Shown: positions 1-4,617 of the stretch, piece by piece
How positions within the stretch are numbered: the stretch's first letter is position 1
How the letters are laid out: each line of letters opens with the position of its first letter
Source of the DNA: Candidatus Thorarchaeota archaeon
GTDB taxonomy: Archaea > Asgardarchaeota > Thorarchaeia > Thorarchaeales > Thorarchaeaceae
Length of the DNA: 5,419 nt
NCBI GenBank assembly: GCA_029856425.1
Contig: JAHQWZ010000148.1
Span: 1 to 5,419, forward strand
Reading direction: 5' to 3'
Notes under the pieces: model-generated
Database searches by the model: none
Seen by the model: the letters and a program-made list of their open reading frames with translations, nothing else
Told to the model about the DNA's origin: nothing
Translations under genes and position numbers: made by a program

Positions 1-52
1 AACTATCCAAAAACTGATTTACGTATTCATACACTAATTGCGTTATCACATA

Positions 53-60
53 GGGGAGGT
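53..60 (+). promoter_or_regulatory. Strong ribosome binding site for the GYD gene
   Basis: GGGGAGGT lies 6 bases before the ATG at 67 and matches the anti-Shine-Dalgarno tail of archaeal 16S rRNA over GGAGGT. It fixes the start. A TATA-like stretch (TTTACGTATTC, about 18-28) sits at a distance that would place the transcript start just before this site, but that promoter call is weak. Confidence 0.75.
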
Positions 61-66
61 TGTATA

Positions 67-357
67 ATGCCAACATTTGTGATATTAGGAAATCTAACAG
101 AAGAGGCTGTCAAAAAGATAAGTGAAGAAGGAAAACGCCAGAAGAATGCTTATGACCTAGCTAAATCGCTTGGGTGCGAAATCAAAGCGCTCTATTACAC
201 AATGGGGAAATACGATTGGATTGGAATAGTAGAAGCTCCTGACAATGAGACTGCTCTCAAGGGATTGTTACAATTAGGCGCAGGTGGAGCGGCGAGGACT
301 AGAACAATGCTCGCATTCCCAGCTGAAGATTTCGCAAAGATGACAGCCGAGCTATAG
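67..357 (+). CDS. GYD domain protein
   Basis: This is a 96-residue protein of the GYD family (Pfam GYD), small ferredoxin-fold proteins found in bacteria and archaea whose biochemical role is not settled. The sequence shows the family layout: a first beta strand (residues 2-9, PTFVILGN), a helix rich in Lys and Glu (11-36), the signature G-K-Y-D at 47-50 followed by a hydrophobic strand (51-56), a second helix (60-70), and the typical closing strand R-T-x-T-M-L-A-F (77-84). The length is normal for the family, so the gene is complete. The ATG start is supported by a strong Shine-Dalgarno match 6 bases upstream. It is a single-gene unit facing the nitroreductase. Family assignment is confident; function is not known and is not inferred here. 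Confidence 0.9.
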   Translation: MPTFVILGNLTEEAVKKISEEGKRQKNAYDLAKSLGCEIKALYYTMGKYDWIGIVEAPDNETALKGLLQLGAGGAARTRTMLAFPAEDFAKMTAEL

Positions 358-370
358 TTTAGTCTTGATT

Positions 371-425
371 GAGAGTTGGTGATTTAGCAATTCTTTCTTC
401 ATAGAGTCGTTGCATCCCAACTCTC
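371..425. terminator. Inverted repeat between convergent genes, possible terminator
   Basis: GAGAGTTGG at 371-379 is exactly repeated in inverted form as CCAACTCTC at 417-425, giving a 9-bp perfect stem around a 37-base loop. It lies in the 163-bp gap between the ends of the GYD gene and the nitroreductase gene, and the plus strand continues with a pyrimidine run (CTCTTTCTG). The position fits a 3' end element, but the loop is long and no strong poly-T follows, so the terminator role is an inference. I see no gene in the rest of this gap. Confidence 0.35.
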
Positions 426-520
426 CTCTCTTTCTGATTCGAATTCCAGATCCTTTAGAAGAGGAAATAGTGGCCAAACCAACAGCCAGAAGTCCTGCAC
501 AGTGGGGTTTGCTTGCCAAC

Positions 521-1309
521 TCACGATGTGGAATACTTCGCTACGTAAGGAGCTGAGAGCAACTCCCAACTGCCTTCCTTATTTTGCACTTTAGCACCCA
601 GTTCAAGATGCAGCATGGCGATGCCGCAATCTAGTCTGCTTGAGATTCTACTGACGCCTCTCACTCTGCCAGTGCTCACGGTAATGGAATCGGCATCAAC
701 TGTGAATCTCCACGGCTGTCGATTTGCTGCAGAAGGCGCAAGTCTGGCGGCTTCAAGGGCAGTCCGAGACCAAGAGGGTAGTTCAATGTTAGAATTAGTT
801 AGAAGATTCTCGAGTGATTTCCTTCGATGCGACCTGATTGCATAGGACATGACCTTATCTCGAGTGCTCTTCATGCTGACTCCATAGCCAACTGGCGTGA
901 TTGCCAAGATCTTTTCATTCTCTTCAAGCTCCAAGATCTGCTCAAGCACTTCATGCCTGAAGAAGCCCCCAATCCAACAGGTCTGGAGACCCATACTTGT
1001 CGCCTCTAGAATCACCCCTTCTCCCAGGTAGCCAGTCGCTTCCTGTACTTCTGGAAATGAAGTGTCACCAATGAATGCTGCAAGATGCGGAGCGTTCTTG
1101 ATCATGCCGTATGAACCTACGATTCCCTTGAAAACGCCCTTCAGAGGGGCTCTGACAAAGCTTGCACGTGCACCCCTAAACGGCCTGAATTCCTCACATA
1201 GATTCTCCAGCCGTTCCAGTGATTCATTGCTTAGTTTCTGTCCATTGAATGATCTCTGAGAGTATCTATGAGAGATAGCTGCATACCACGATTCGAAAGG
1301 GATGTTCAT
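521..1309 (-). CDS. Nitroreductase-like FMN flavoprotein (TM1586 type)
   Basis: This 262-residue protein belongs to the nitroreductase superfamily and most resembles the putative TM nitroreductase group (Pfam TM1586_NiRdase), which carries two nitroreductase-like halves in one chain. The N-terminal phosphate/FMN-binding motif R-Y-S-Q-R-S-F is at residues 15-21. A second conserved block, GEGVILEATSMGLQTCWIGG, occupies 96-115. The flavin-side motif A-P-S-A-A-N-R-Q-P-W-R-F is at 191-202, and a helix L-D-C-G-I-A-M-L-H-L-E follows at 226-236. Superfamily members use FMN and NAD(P)H to reduce diverse acceptors in the cytosol; the substrate here cannot be read from sequence. The ATG at 1309 gives the expected N-terminus and has no in-frame ATG just upstream. 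No Shine-Dalgarno match precedes it, so a leaderless or short-leader transcript is likely. It is divergent from the hydrolase at 1490 and convergent with the GYD gene. Confidence 0.9.
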   Translation of the reverse strand: MNIPFESWYAAISHRYSQRSFNGQKLSNESLERLENLCEEFRPFRGARASFVRAPLKGVFKGIVGSYGMIKNAPHLAAFIGDTSFPEVQEATGYLGEGVILEATSMGLQTCWIGGFFRHEVLEQILELEENEKILAITPVGYGVSMKSTRDKVMSYAIRSHRRKSLENLLTNSNIELPSWSRTALEAARLAPSAANRQPWRFTVDADSITVSTGRVRGVSRISSRLDCGIAMLHLELGAKVQNKEGSWELLSAPYVAKYSTS

Positions 1310-1372
1310 GATGACTATGAATCGCAGGAGCGTCTTTTGTACTCTTACTTGTGGACATCTCGATAGGAGAAT

Positions 1373-1420
1373 ATGAAGGCTGGTCGACTATGGAACCCAA
1401 CTGGATGGATCGAAAGCTGA
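1373..1420 (+). CDS. Possible 15-codon leader ORF
   Basis: A small reading frame (ATG at 1373, TGA at 1418-1420) encodes MKAGRLWNPTGWIES. It is preceded by AGGAG at 1365-1369, three bases before the ATG, which is a plausible ribosome binding site. It lies in the divergent gap upstream of the metallo-hydrolase, 69 bases before its start. The product contains two tryptophans, which invites comparison with leader peptides, but no attenuator structure is evident and the candidate hydrolase promoter lies downstream of it. Chance occurrence is quite possible. Confidence 0.12.
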   Translation: MKAGRLWNPTGWIES

Positions 1421-1446
1421 TATTTAGGCTGGAGAATTATCCTGAA

Positions 1447-1456
1447 AGAAATATAC
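1447..1456 (+). promoter_or_regulatory. Candidate TATA box for the metallo-hydrolase gene
   Basis: The A/T-rich core AAATATA (1449-1455) lies in the context GAAAGAAATATACC, with a purine-rich stretch before it resembling an archaeal BRE. Its centre is about 38 bases before the TTG start at 1490, which predicts transcription starting near 1478 and a leader just long enough to hold the AGGTGA site. This is a position-based inference. Confidence 0.45.
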
Positions 1457-1478
1457 CGAGGATTAGCTTTGTACACAT

Positions 1479-1484
1479 AGGTGA
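1479..1484 (+). promoter_or_regulatory. Ribosome binding site that decides a TTG start
   Basis: AGGTGA matches the archaeal 16S tail and ends 5 bases before the TTG at 1490. An in-frame TGA occupies 1487-1489, directly before this TTG, so no longer version of the protein is possible. Together these make the TTG start firm. Confidence 0.75.
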
Positions 1485-1489
1485 ATTGA

Positions 1490-2161
1490 TTGGCAATAAC
1501 ACTTCGATATCTAGCACATGCAAGTTTCTTGATCAAAGTTGATGACCAGCACATCTACATAGATCCATCAACAAAGAACACAGGCCTGAAGAATGAAGAC
1601 TTTGGTCCTGCAGACCTTATTTTGGTCACTCATGGCCATCAAGACCATTTCGATAAGAAACTGATCAAGAAGATACGCAAGCTGGGCTCTCCGATTATTG
1701 CTCCTCCGAATCTCAAGAAGGAACTTGGCGGAGGAATTGTTTGGGATTTGGGACCGGGTCAGTTCATGAAGATGATGTTTGCTGAGATTACCATCAGCGC
1801 TGTACCTGCCTACAATGTTAAGAGATTTCGCAAACCGGGAGAGCCATTTCATCCCAAGGAGCTCGGTGTTGGCTATGTCGTGAAGATAGATGGCAAGAAG
1901 ATCTACCACGCAGGAGATACTGATCTTATTCCCGAGATGGAGGATTGGTGGGACTTCGATGTAGCTTTGTTGCCGTGTGGCGACACTTACACAATGGACA
2001 TTGAAGAGGCATCAGAGGCCGCCATAAAGATGAATCCCAAGGTTGCCATTCCAATGCATATCAAGGATGCAGATCCAAACGTCTTCAAGGACAGAGTTGA
2101 GGGCGGATCATCAACAAAGGTCGTCATCCTTAATGAGGGCGAGGAGTATACCCTGGAATGA
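1490..2161 (+). CDS. Metallo-beta-lactamase-fold hydrolase, UPF0173-like
   Basis: This 223-residue cytosolic protein is a complete metallo-beta-lactamase-fold hydrolase of the UPF0173/Lactamase_B_3 type. The first strand pair (L-R-Y-L-A-H-A-S-F-L-I, residues 5-15) leads to I-D-P at 24-26. The metal-binding H-x-H-x-D-H motif is T-H-G-H-Q-D-H at 47-53 (H48, H50, D52, H53). The V-P-A-Y-N block is at 105-109, the F-H-P block at 120-122, the bridging aspartate lies in Y-H-A-G-D-T-D at 139-145 (D143), and the closing metal histidine is in I-P-M-H at 187-190. All usual ligands appear present, so it should be active, probably as a di-zinc hydrolase; the natural substrate of this family is generally unknown. 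The start is TTG, with an in-frame stop immediately before it and a good ribosome binding site. A membrane-anchored relative lies 1.5 kb downstream. Fold is very secure, substrate unknown. Confidence 0.92.
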   Translation: MAITLRYLAHASFLIKVDDQHIYIDPSTKNTGLKNEDFGPADLILVTHGHQDHFDKKLIKKIRKLGSPIIAPPNLKKELGGGIVWDLGPGQFMKMMFAEITISAVPAYNVKRFRKPGEPFHPKELGVGYVVKIDGKKIYHAGDTDLIPEMEDWWDFDVALLPCGDTYTMDIEEASEAAIKMNPKVAIPMHIKDADPNVFKDRVEGGSSTKVVILNEGEEYTLE

Positions 2162-2217
2162 AGGAAATCTCAGCTATCCGCCTTGGGGCTTCTACAATAA
2201 CCTCTATGTCTGAGAGA

Positions 2218-2266
2218 AAATGGGTCTTATAAGAGATGATGCAATACTACTCGAATAGACCCATTT
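2218..2266. terminator. Shared inverted repeat at convergent gene ends
   Basis: AAATGGGTCT at 2218-2227 pairs perfectly with AGACCCATTT at 2257-2266, a 10-bp stem with a 29-base loop. On the plus strand it follows the hydrolase stop by 56 bases and is itself followed by CCTTTTTCCTTTTC. On the minus strand the first arm covers the last codons of the TPR gene and the second arm is followed by TTTTCTCTC. Both exits are T-rich, which is what archaeal termination favours, so a two-way terminator is plausible. Confidence 0.5.
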
Positions 2267-2582
2267 CCTTTTTCCTTTTCTGCGCCTCACGAATTGTCTG
2301 AGCGTAAGCCTTGGCCTTTTCGGCGTTGGAATCATTTGGGTCTGCTCTTGCCGCTCTATCGAAAGAGAATGCCGCCTTGATTTTGTACATATTTGCACGA
2401 GAATGGTCACCTGTCGCTTCAATCTCAGTACCATATAGATTACAGGCTCTGCCAAGCTCCCACCATGCCGCAAAAGAAGAAGGAGTTAGGCTAGCGGCTT
2501 GATTGAACGCATTGATTGCCTTCTCAAGGTTCCCTGACTGCATCGCCTCTCTGCCTTGTTCAAACCAATCTGCAGTATCCAT
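2247..2582 (-). CDS. Small TPR repeat protein
   Basis: This 111-residue protein is made of tetratricopeptide-like helices and probably acts as a protein-binding scaffold in the cytosol. The first repeat is clear at residues 3-36, with the usual pattern W6, G10, A13, G17, A22, F26, A29 and P34 (the G-N-L-E-K-A-I-N-A-F-N-Q-A core). A second, longer helical pair runs from A38-W-W-E-L-G-R-A to the D-P-N-D turn at 81-84, with an insertion around 52-60 (T-E-I-E-A-T-G-D-H). The C-terminus is a charged helix (87-107) rich in Lys and Glu. There is no signal peptide or membrane segment. No Shine-Dalgarno match precedes the ATG; an ATAATTT sequence on the minus strand (2602-2608) could be a TATA box for a leaderless transcript. 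Its partner cannot be inferred from the neighbours. Confidence 0.85.
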   Translation of the reverse strand: MDTADWFEQGREAMQSGNLEKAINAFNQAASLTPSSFAAWWELGRACNLYGTEIEATGDHSRANMYKIKAAFSFDRAARADPNDSNAEKAKAYAQTIREAQKRKKEMGLFE

Positions 2583-2786
2583 GGGAATGACCGGTTTTTC
2601 GAAATTATGCTGGCGCTGATAAGCTTAGTGCACCCTTGCTCCATTCATCAGCTAGATATTGCAGCTAGTGTTTTGAGCCATAAGATGATGATTCGGGAAG
2701 CGAAAACTGACAATCCCTCCCGAATTGGCATATGGCTCACGAGACGTGGGAGATGGATTGATTCCCGCGAATTCAACTCTTATCTT

Positions 2787-2814
2787 TGAAGTAGAGCTAC
2801 TTAGCCTGAAGTAG
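2787..2814. repeat. Direct repeat with embedded dyad upstream of the TFB-like gene
   Basis: TGAAGTAG occurs at 2787-2794 and again at 2807-2814, exactly 20 bp apart (about two helical turns). The first copy is part of an inverted repeat, AAGTAG (2789-2794) and CTACTT (2797-2802), separated by two bases. The element sits about 40-65 bp before the candidate TATA box of the TFB-like gene. Spacing and symmetry suggest a protein binding site, but no regulator is identified. Confidence 0.3.
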
Positions 2815-2849
2815 CACCTAATAGTTGGTCATCGATGTGTTACATACAT

Positions 2850-2858
2850 GAATATAGT
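2850..2858 (+). promoter_or_regulatory. Candidate TATA box for the TFB-like gene
   Basis: AATATAG at 2851-2857 is centred about 35 bases before the ATG at 2889, predicting a transcript start near 2880 and a leader too short for a Shine-Dalgarno site, consistent with none being visible. A second option is CTAATACC at 2860-2867, which would make the transcript leaderless. Confidence 0.35.
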
Positions 2859-2888
2859 TCTAATACCAATACAGTCTGAGTTCCCGCA

Positions 2889-3218
2889 ATGACGCTAGAG
2901 AAGTCAGTGACTCTGTGTGGTAGATGCGGATGCATCCTCTTCTATACTGGAGAGAATTGCATGTTTTGTCCGGCAGCCGATGATGTTCTGCAATGTGCGA
3001 GAGCTCCTTTGGAAGTGGAAGATAGTGCCATCTGTCGGATTGACATTGAGAAGATGAATGGAGATGCCCAAGATGCACCTGTCACCTCGATACCTATGAT
3101 GCGCATATGTGAGACAACGATAACTGGAATCCCCGATGAATCTTCAGTCAGGGATGCACTCATTGCTATGCTGGTAAAGTCATGCTATTATGAGAGCCAG
3201 AATGGCATGATTGGTTAA
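2889..3218 (+). CDS. Zinc-ribbon N-terminal part of the TFB-like locus
   Basis: This 109-residue frame starts at ATG with no ribosome binding site and ends at the TAA that splits the locus. Residues 10-27 form a compact C-x2-C-x10-C-x2-C zinc ribbon (C-G-R-C-G-C ... C-M-F-C), the module by which TFB recruits RNA polymerase. Residues 28-75 are a linker without the conserved W-R-A-F-type reader segment of normal TFB. Residues 80-109 (E-S-S-V-R-D-A-L ... N-G-M-I-G) match the first two helices of cyclin repeat 1, then the frame stops. If translated alone it would be a zinc-ribbon protein with an incomplete, probably unstable C-terminal helix bundle. On its own it would be called hypothetical; the TFB relationship comes from the sequence after the stop. 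Confidence 0.55.
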   Translation: MTLEKSVTLCGRCGCILFYTGENCMFCPAADDVLQCARAPLEVEDSAICRIDIEKMNGDAQDAPVTSIPMMRICETTITGIPDESSVRDALIAMLVKSCYYESQNGMIG

Positions 3219-3224
3219 GAGCGC

Positions 3225-3587
3225 TTGAAATCTACTGCCCTATATATGAATTCAACCGCTTCTGTCGTCATGAGAGATTCGAAAACTGGGCTCATTGCAT
3301 TTGTAGAAGCTGTGCGCACTCAGGCTTTAGTGGTTCTGTACAAGCTCGGATCTACAGCAAGTGTTGTGGATAGGACGAGAGATTTGATCCATCTAGCCCA
3401 TGAAGATGGTGTGTTGACTTCCTGTAGTATTATTGGCGGGGCTGCAGGAATTATCTACATTGCAGGCATTCTAGAGAAGGCCCCTGTTACTCTGTCCGTA
3501 ATCGCAGAAACAGCTGGACTGCATCCTAGATCTGTTCAAAGATACAAAACACTTCTGGCAACTCATCTAAAGAGCAAATGGGGCTGA
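3225..3587 (+). CDS. Cyclin-fold and HTH C-terminal part of the TFB-like locus
   Basis: This 120-residue frame begins at a TTG two codons after the interrupting TAA, in the same frame, with no ribosome binding site; an ATG at 3246 is an alternative. Residues 2-42 correspond to the rest of cyclin repeat 1. Residues 45-112 are a recognisable second TFB cyclin repeat: V-V-D-R-T-R-D-L-I-H-L-A for the first helix, then D-G-V-L-T-S-C-S-I-I-G-G-A-A-G-I-I-Y-I-A aligning with the family G-x-S-P-x-x-x-A-A-A-x-I-Y-I-A, then T-L-S-V-I-A-E-T-A-G-L-H-P-R-S-V-Q-R-Y as the helix-turn-helix (89-107). That DNA-contacting part is the best conserved of the whole locus. Its stop codon (3585-3587) overlaps the longest frame of the next gene by 10 bp. 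It may be expressed independently as a BRE-binding fragment or be a relic. Confidence 0.55.
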   Translation: MKSTALYMNSTASVVMRDSKTGLIAFVEAVRTQALVVLYKLGSTASVVDRTRDLIHLAHEDGVLTSCSIIGGAAGIIYIAGILEKAPVTLSVIAETAGLHPRSVQRYKTLLATHLKSKWG

Positions 3588-3640
3588 ACTCCCTTCAATC
3601 TTGCCACTATGTCTTGTATCACACATTGCCTGCGTTGAAC

Positions 3641-3656
3641 CTTATCTTAAATACTG
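3641..3656 (+). promoter_or_regulatory. Candidate TATA box for the anchored metallo-hydrolase
   Basis: TTAAATA at 3647-3653 is centred 30 bases before the ATG at 3680, which predicts transcription starting within about 4 bases of that codon, as in a leaderless message. This supports the shorter start of the gene over the ATG at 3578. Confidence 0.4.
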
Positions 3657-3679
3657 GCTTACAGAGTGTGGTTTGGAAT

Positions 3680-4474
3680 ATGGGACTTACAAGCAAACCC
3701 CGGACTATGATGGCTCTGGGGGCTATTCTTATTCTTGTCACGGTTGGATCTGCTATAGTGGCACTTCTCCTCTTGACACCTTCACCTACTGATCAAGAGG
3801 GTTCGATAACGGTTACACTGTTAGACAATGCGGGAGTCATGATTGAGGCAGATGATCTGAGGATATATATTGACCCAATAGATCTCAACTCGAGCTTCGC
3901 TGACCTCAAGGCGGACGCTATTTTGATAACTCATCCTCATGGGGACCACTATCAGAGCTCTGCAATTAACATGCTTCAGAAGGAAAGCACAGTGAACGTC
4001 TTTCCCGCGAATATGTCAATGCAAGTCAGCATATATGACGGCATAGGGGTAGTTCCTGGCGATAGCATCCAAGTTGGTACAGCTAATATCACCGCCTTCT
4101 ACATGTACACATTTGCTGTGGAAGGCTACGATGCGACACACCCAAGGGAGGCCAATTGGACTAGCTATATCATAGAGATTAATGGATTCACATTCTTCCA
4201 CGCAAGCGATTCCAAGAACATCTTGGAATACTATGAAATTGCTGGGCAAATCGACGTTGCATTTTTGCCACTAGGACCCGGTTGTCAGACAATGGCTGAT
4301 TACGAGATTGTATCTGTAATTTCTGCAATCCAGCCCGACTACTTCATTCCAATTCACTTCACCGAAGGCGCATGCGAGTCATTTATGGCCACTTACGGCG
4401 ATTTTATCAGAGATGCCGATTGTGAAGCGCTTCTCTTAGATAACTATGAATCTCATTCGTTTGCGATGAGCTAG
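3680..4474 (+). CDS. Membrane-anchored metallo-beta-lactamase-fold protein
   Basis: From the preferred ATG at 3680 this protein has 264 residues: a short basic N-terminus (K6, R8), one hydrophobic segment (about 11-33, MALGAILILVTVGSAIVALL core) and a metallo-beta-lactamase-fold domain from about 42. Membrane insertion with the enzyme domain outside is the likeliest topology. The metal motif is T-H-P-H-G-D-H at 84-90 (H85, H87, D89, H90), the bridging aspartate is in F-H-A-S-D-S at 173-178 (D177, where the family more often has H-A-G-D-T), and the last ligand is H226 in I-P-I-H-F. It resembles the soluble UPF0173-like enzyme at 1490 in motif order but is clearly diverged. A longer frame starts at ATG 3578 and overlaps the TFB-like stop; its extra 34 residues look unlike a family N-terminus and put a non-signal stretch before the anchor, so 3680 is preferred. 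Substrate unknown. Confidence 0.85.
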   Translation: MGLTSKPRTMMALGAILILVTVGSAIVALLLLTPSPTDQEGSITVTLLDNAGVMIEADDLRIYIDPIDLNSSFADLKADAILITHPHGDHYQSSAINMLQKESTVNVFPANMSMQVSIYDGIGVVPGDSIQVGTANITAFYMYTFAVEGYDATHPREANWTSYIIEINGFTFFHASDSKNILEYYEIAGQIDVAFLPLGPGCQTMADYEIVSVISAIQPDYFIPIHFTEGACESFMATYGDFIRDADCEALLLDNYESHSFAMS

Positions 4475-4488
4475 GGAAACATCTGCAA

Positions 4489-4520
4489 ATGGAGTCTGGC
4501 GCAACCAATGCCAGCTCCAT
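4489..4520 (+). terminator. Hairpin after the anchored metallo-hydrolase gene
   Basis: ATGGAG (4489-4494) and CTGGC (4496-4500), separated by one bulged T, pair with GCCAG (4510-4514) and CTCCAT (4515-4520). This makes an 11-bp stem with a 9-base loop, 14 bases after the stop codon, followed by CTCCCCTTTATTT. It is probably a 3' end or terminator structure. Confidence 0.5.
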
Positions 4521-4535
4521 CTCCCCTTTATTTGG

Positions 4536-4566
4536 AAGAATAGGTATTCTTGAGATTGCTTTTTTT
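4536..4566 (+). terminator. Second dyad plus T7 run before the SnoaL-like gene
   Basis: AAGAATA (4536-4542) and TATTCTT (4545-4551) form a near-continuous 16-bp dyad with two central bases, and a run of seven T (4560-4566) follows 8 bases later. T runs alone can end archaeal transcripts, so this is a good candidate for the actual stop of the upstream unit. The dyad could instead be a DNA binding site. Confidence 0.4.
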
Positions 4567-4578
4567 CTGATATCAGAA
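4565..4578. promoter_or_regulatory. Perfect 14-bp palindrome, candidate operator
   Basis: TTCTGATATCAGAA is its own reverse complement. It is centred 14-15 bp upstream of the TATA-like sequence of the SnoaL-like gene and 55 bp upstream of its start codon, so it abuts the position of the BRE. A dimeric regulator bound there would be expected to block or aid TFB binding. The regulator is not identified. Confidence 0.45.
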
Positions 4579-4580
4579 GA

Positions 4581-4590
4581 CGTATATGCC
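4581..4590 (+). promoter_or_regulatory. Candidate TATA box for the SnoaL-like gene
   Basis: CGTATATGCC carries a TATAT core centred about 41 bases before the ATG at 4627. The predicted transcript start near 4612 leaves a leader of about 15 bases that contains the GGTGAT ribosome binding site. CGTAT (4581-4585) is also repeated inverted as ATACG (4592-4596). Confidence 0.45.
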
Positions 4591-4617
4591 AATACGCTTC
4601 ACAATAGTTAATTCCAT

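Larger units (their letters stand above)
2583..2888. other. Non-coding divergent region between TPR and TFB-like genes
   Basis: This 306-bp stretch separates two divergently transcribed genes. Short frames run through it, but none has a recognisable domain, a ribosome binding site or convincing composition. It holds three things of note: a possible stem of ATTCGGG (2691-2697) with CCCGAAT (2719-2725) around a 21-base loop, a repeated TGAAGTAG element at 2787-2814, and a TATA-like sequence near 2851. I see no tRNA or known RNA family in it. Confidence 0.5.
2889..3587 (+). pseudogene. TFB-like (TFIIB homologue) gene interrupted by an in-frame TAA
   Basis: Read as one frame, this locus gives 232 codons with a TAA at 3216-3218 as codon 110. 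The layout follows archaeal transcription factor B: an N-terminal zinc ribbon (Cys10, Cys13, Cys24, Cys27), a linker, then two cyclin-like repeats, the second ending in a helix-turn-helix that in TFB contacts the BRE. The stop falls inside the first repeat, at the turn where normal TFBs carry a G-R-S motif, and the same frame resumes with the next expected helix (L-K-S-T-A-L-Y-M, compare A-A-L-Y-A in the family). It is shorter than the usual roughly 300 residues: the B-reader region after the ribbon is not recognisable and the linker between repeats is reduced. It could be a decaying paralogue, a nonsense error in the assembly, or a gene read through or used as two polypeptides. TFB ancestry is fairly sure; functional state is not. 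Confidence 0.6.

Noticed and set aside
615..1259. Several plus-strand frames opposite the nitroreductase
   Set aside because: None has a recognisable domain or ribosome binding site, and the minus strand carries an intact conserved flavoprotein across the whole stretch.
1351..1542. 63-codon plus-strand frame in the divergent gap overlapping the hydrolase start
   Set aside because: It has no domain resemblance and overlaps a well supported TTG start and ribosome binding site; it is most likely a chance frame.
2556..2789. 77-codon plus-strand frame between the TPR and TFB-like genes
   Set aside because: No family resemblance, no ribosome binding site, and it begins inside the TPR gene on the opposite strand.
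3216..3218. Stop codon as a site for selenocysteine or pyrrolysine
   Set aside because: Selenocysteine uses UGA and pyrrolysine uses UAG; this is UAA, so recoding to either is not expected.
3205..3290. tRNA-like stretch containing TGGTTAAGAGCGC and, further on, GATTCGAAA
   Set aside because: The first part looks like a D-arm and the second like a T-arm, but the D stem does not pair, there is no 5-bp anticodon stem, and no 7-bp acceptor stem closes it. The TFB-like frame explains the sequence better.
3578..3679. 34-residue N-terminal extension of the anchored metallo-hydrolase
   Set aside because: The extension is unlike family N-termini and has no ribosome binding site, whereas ATG 3680 gives a clean short basic start plus membrane anchor with a TATA-like box at leaderless distance.
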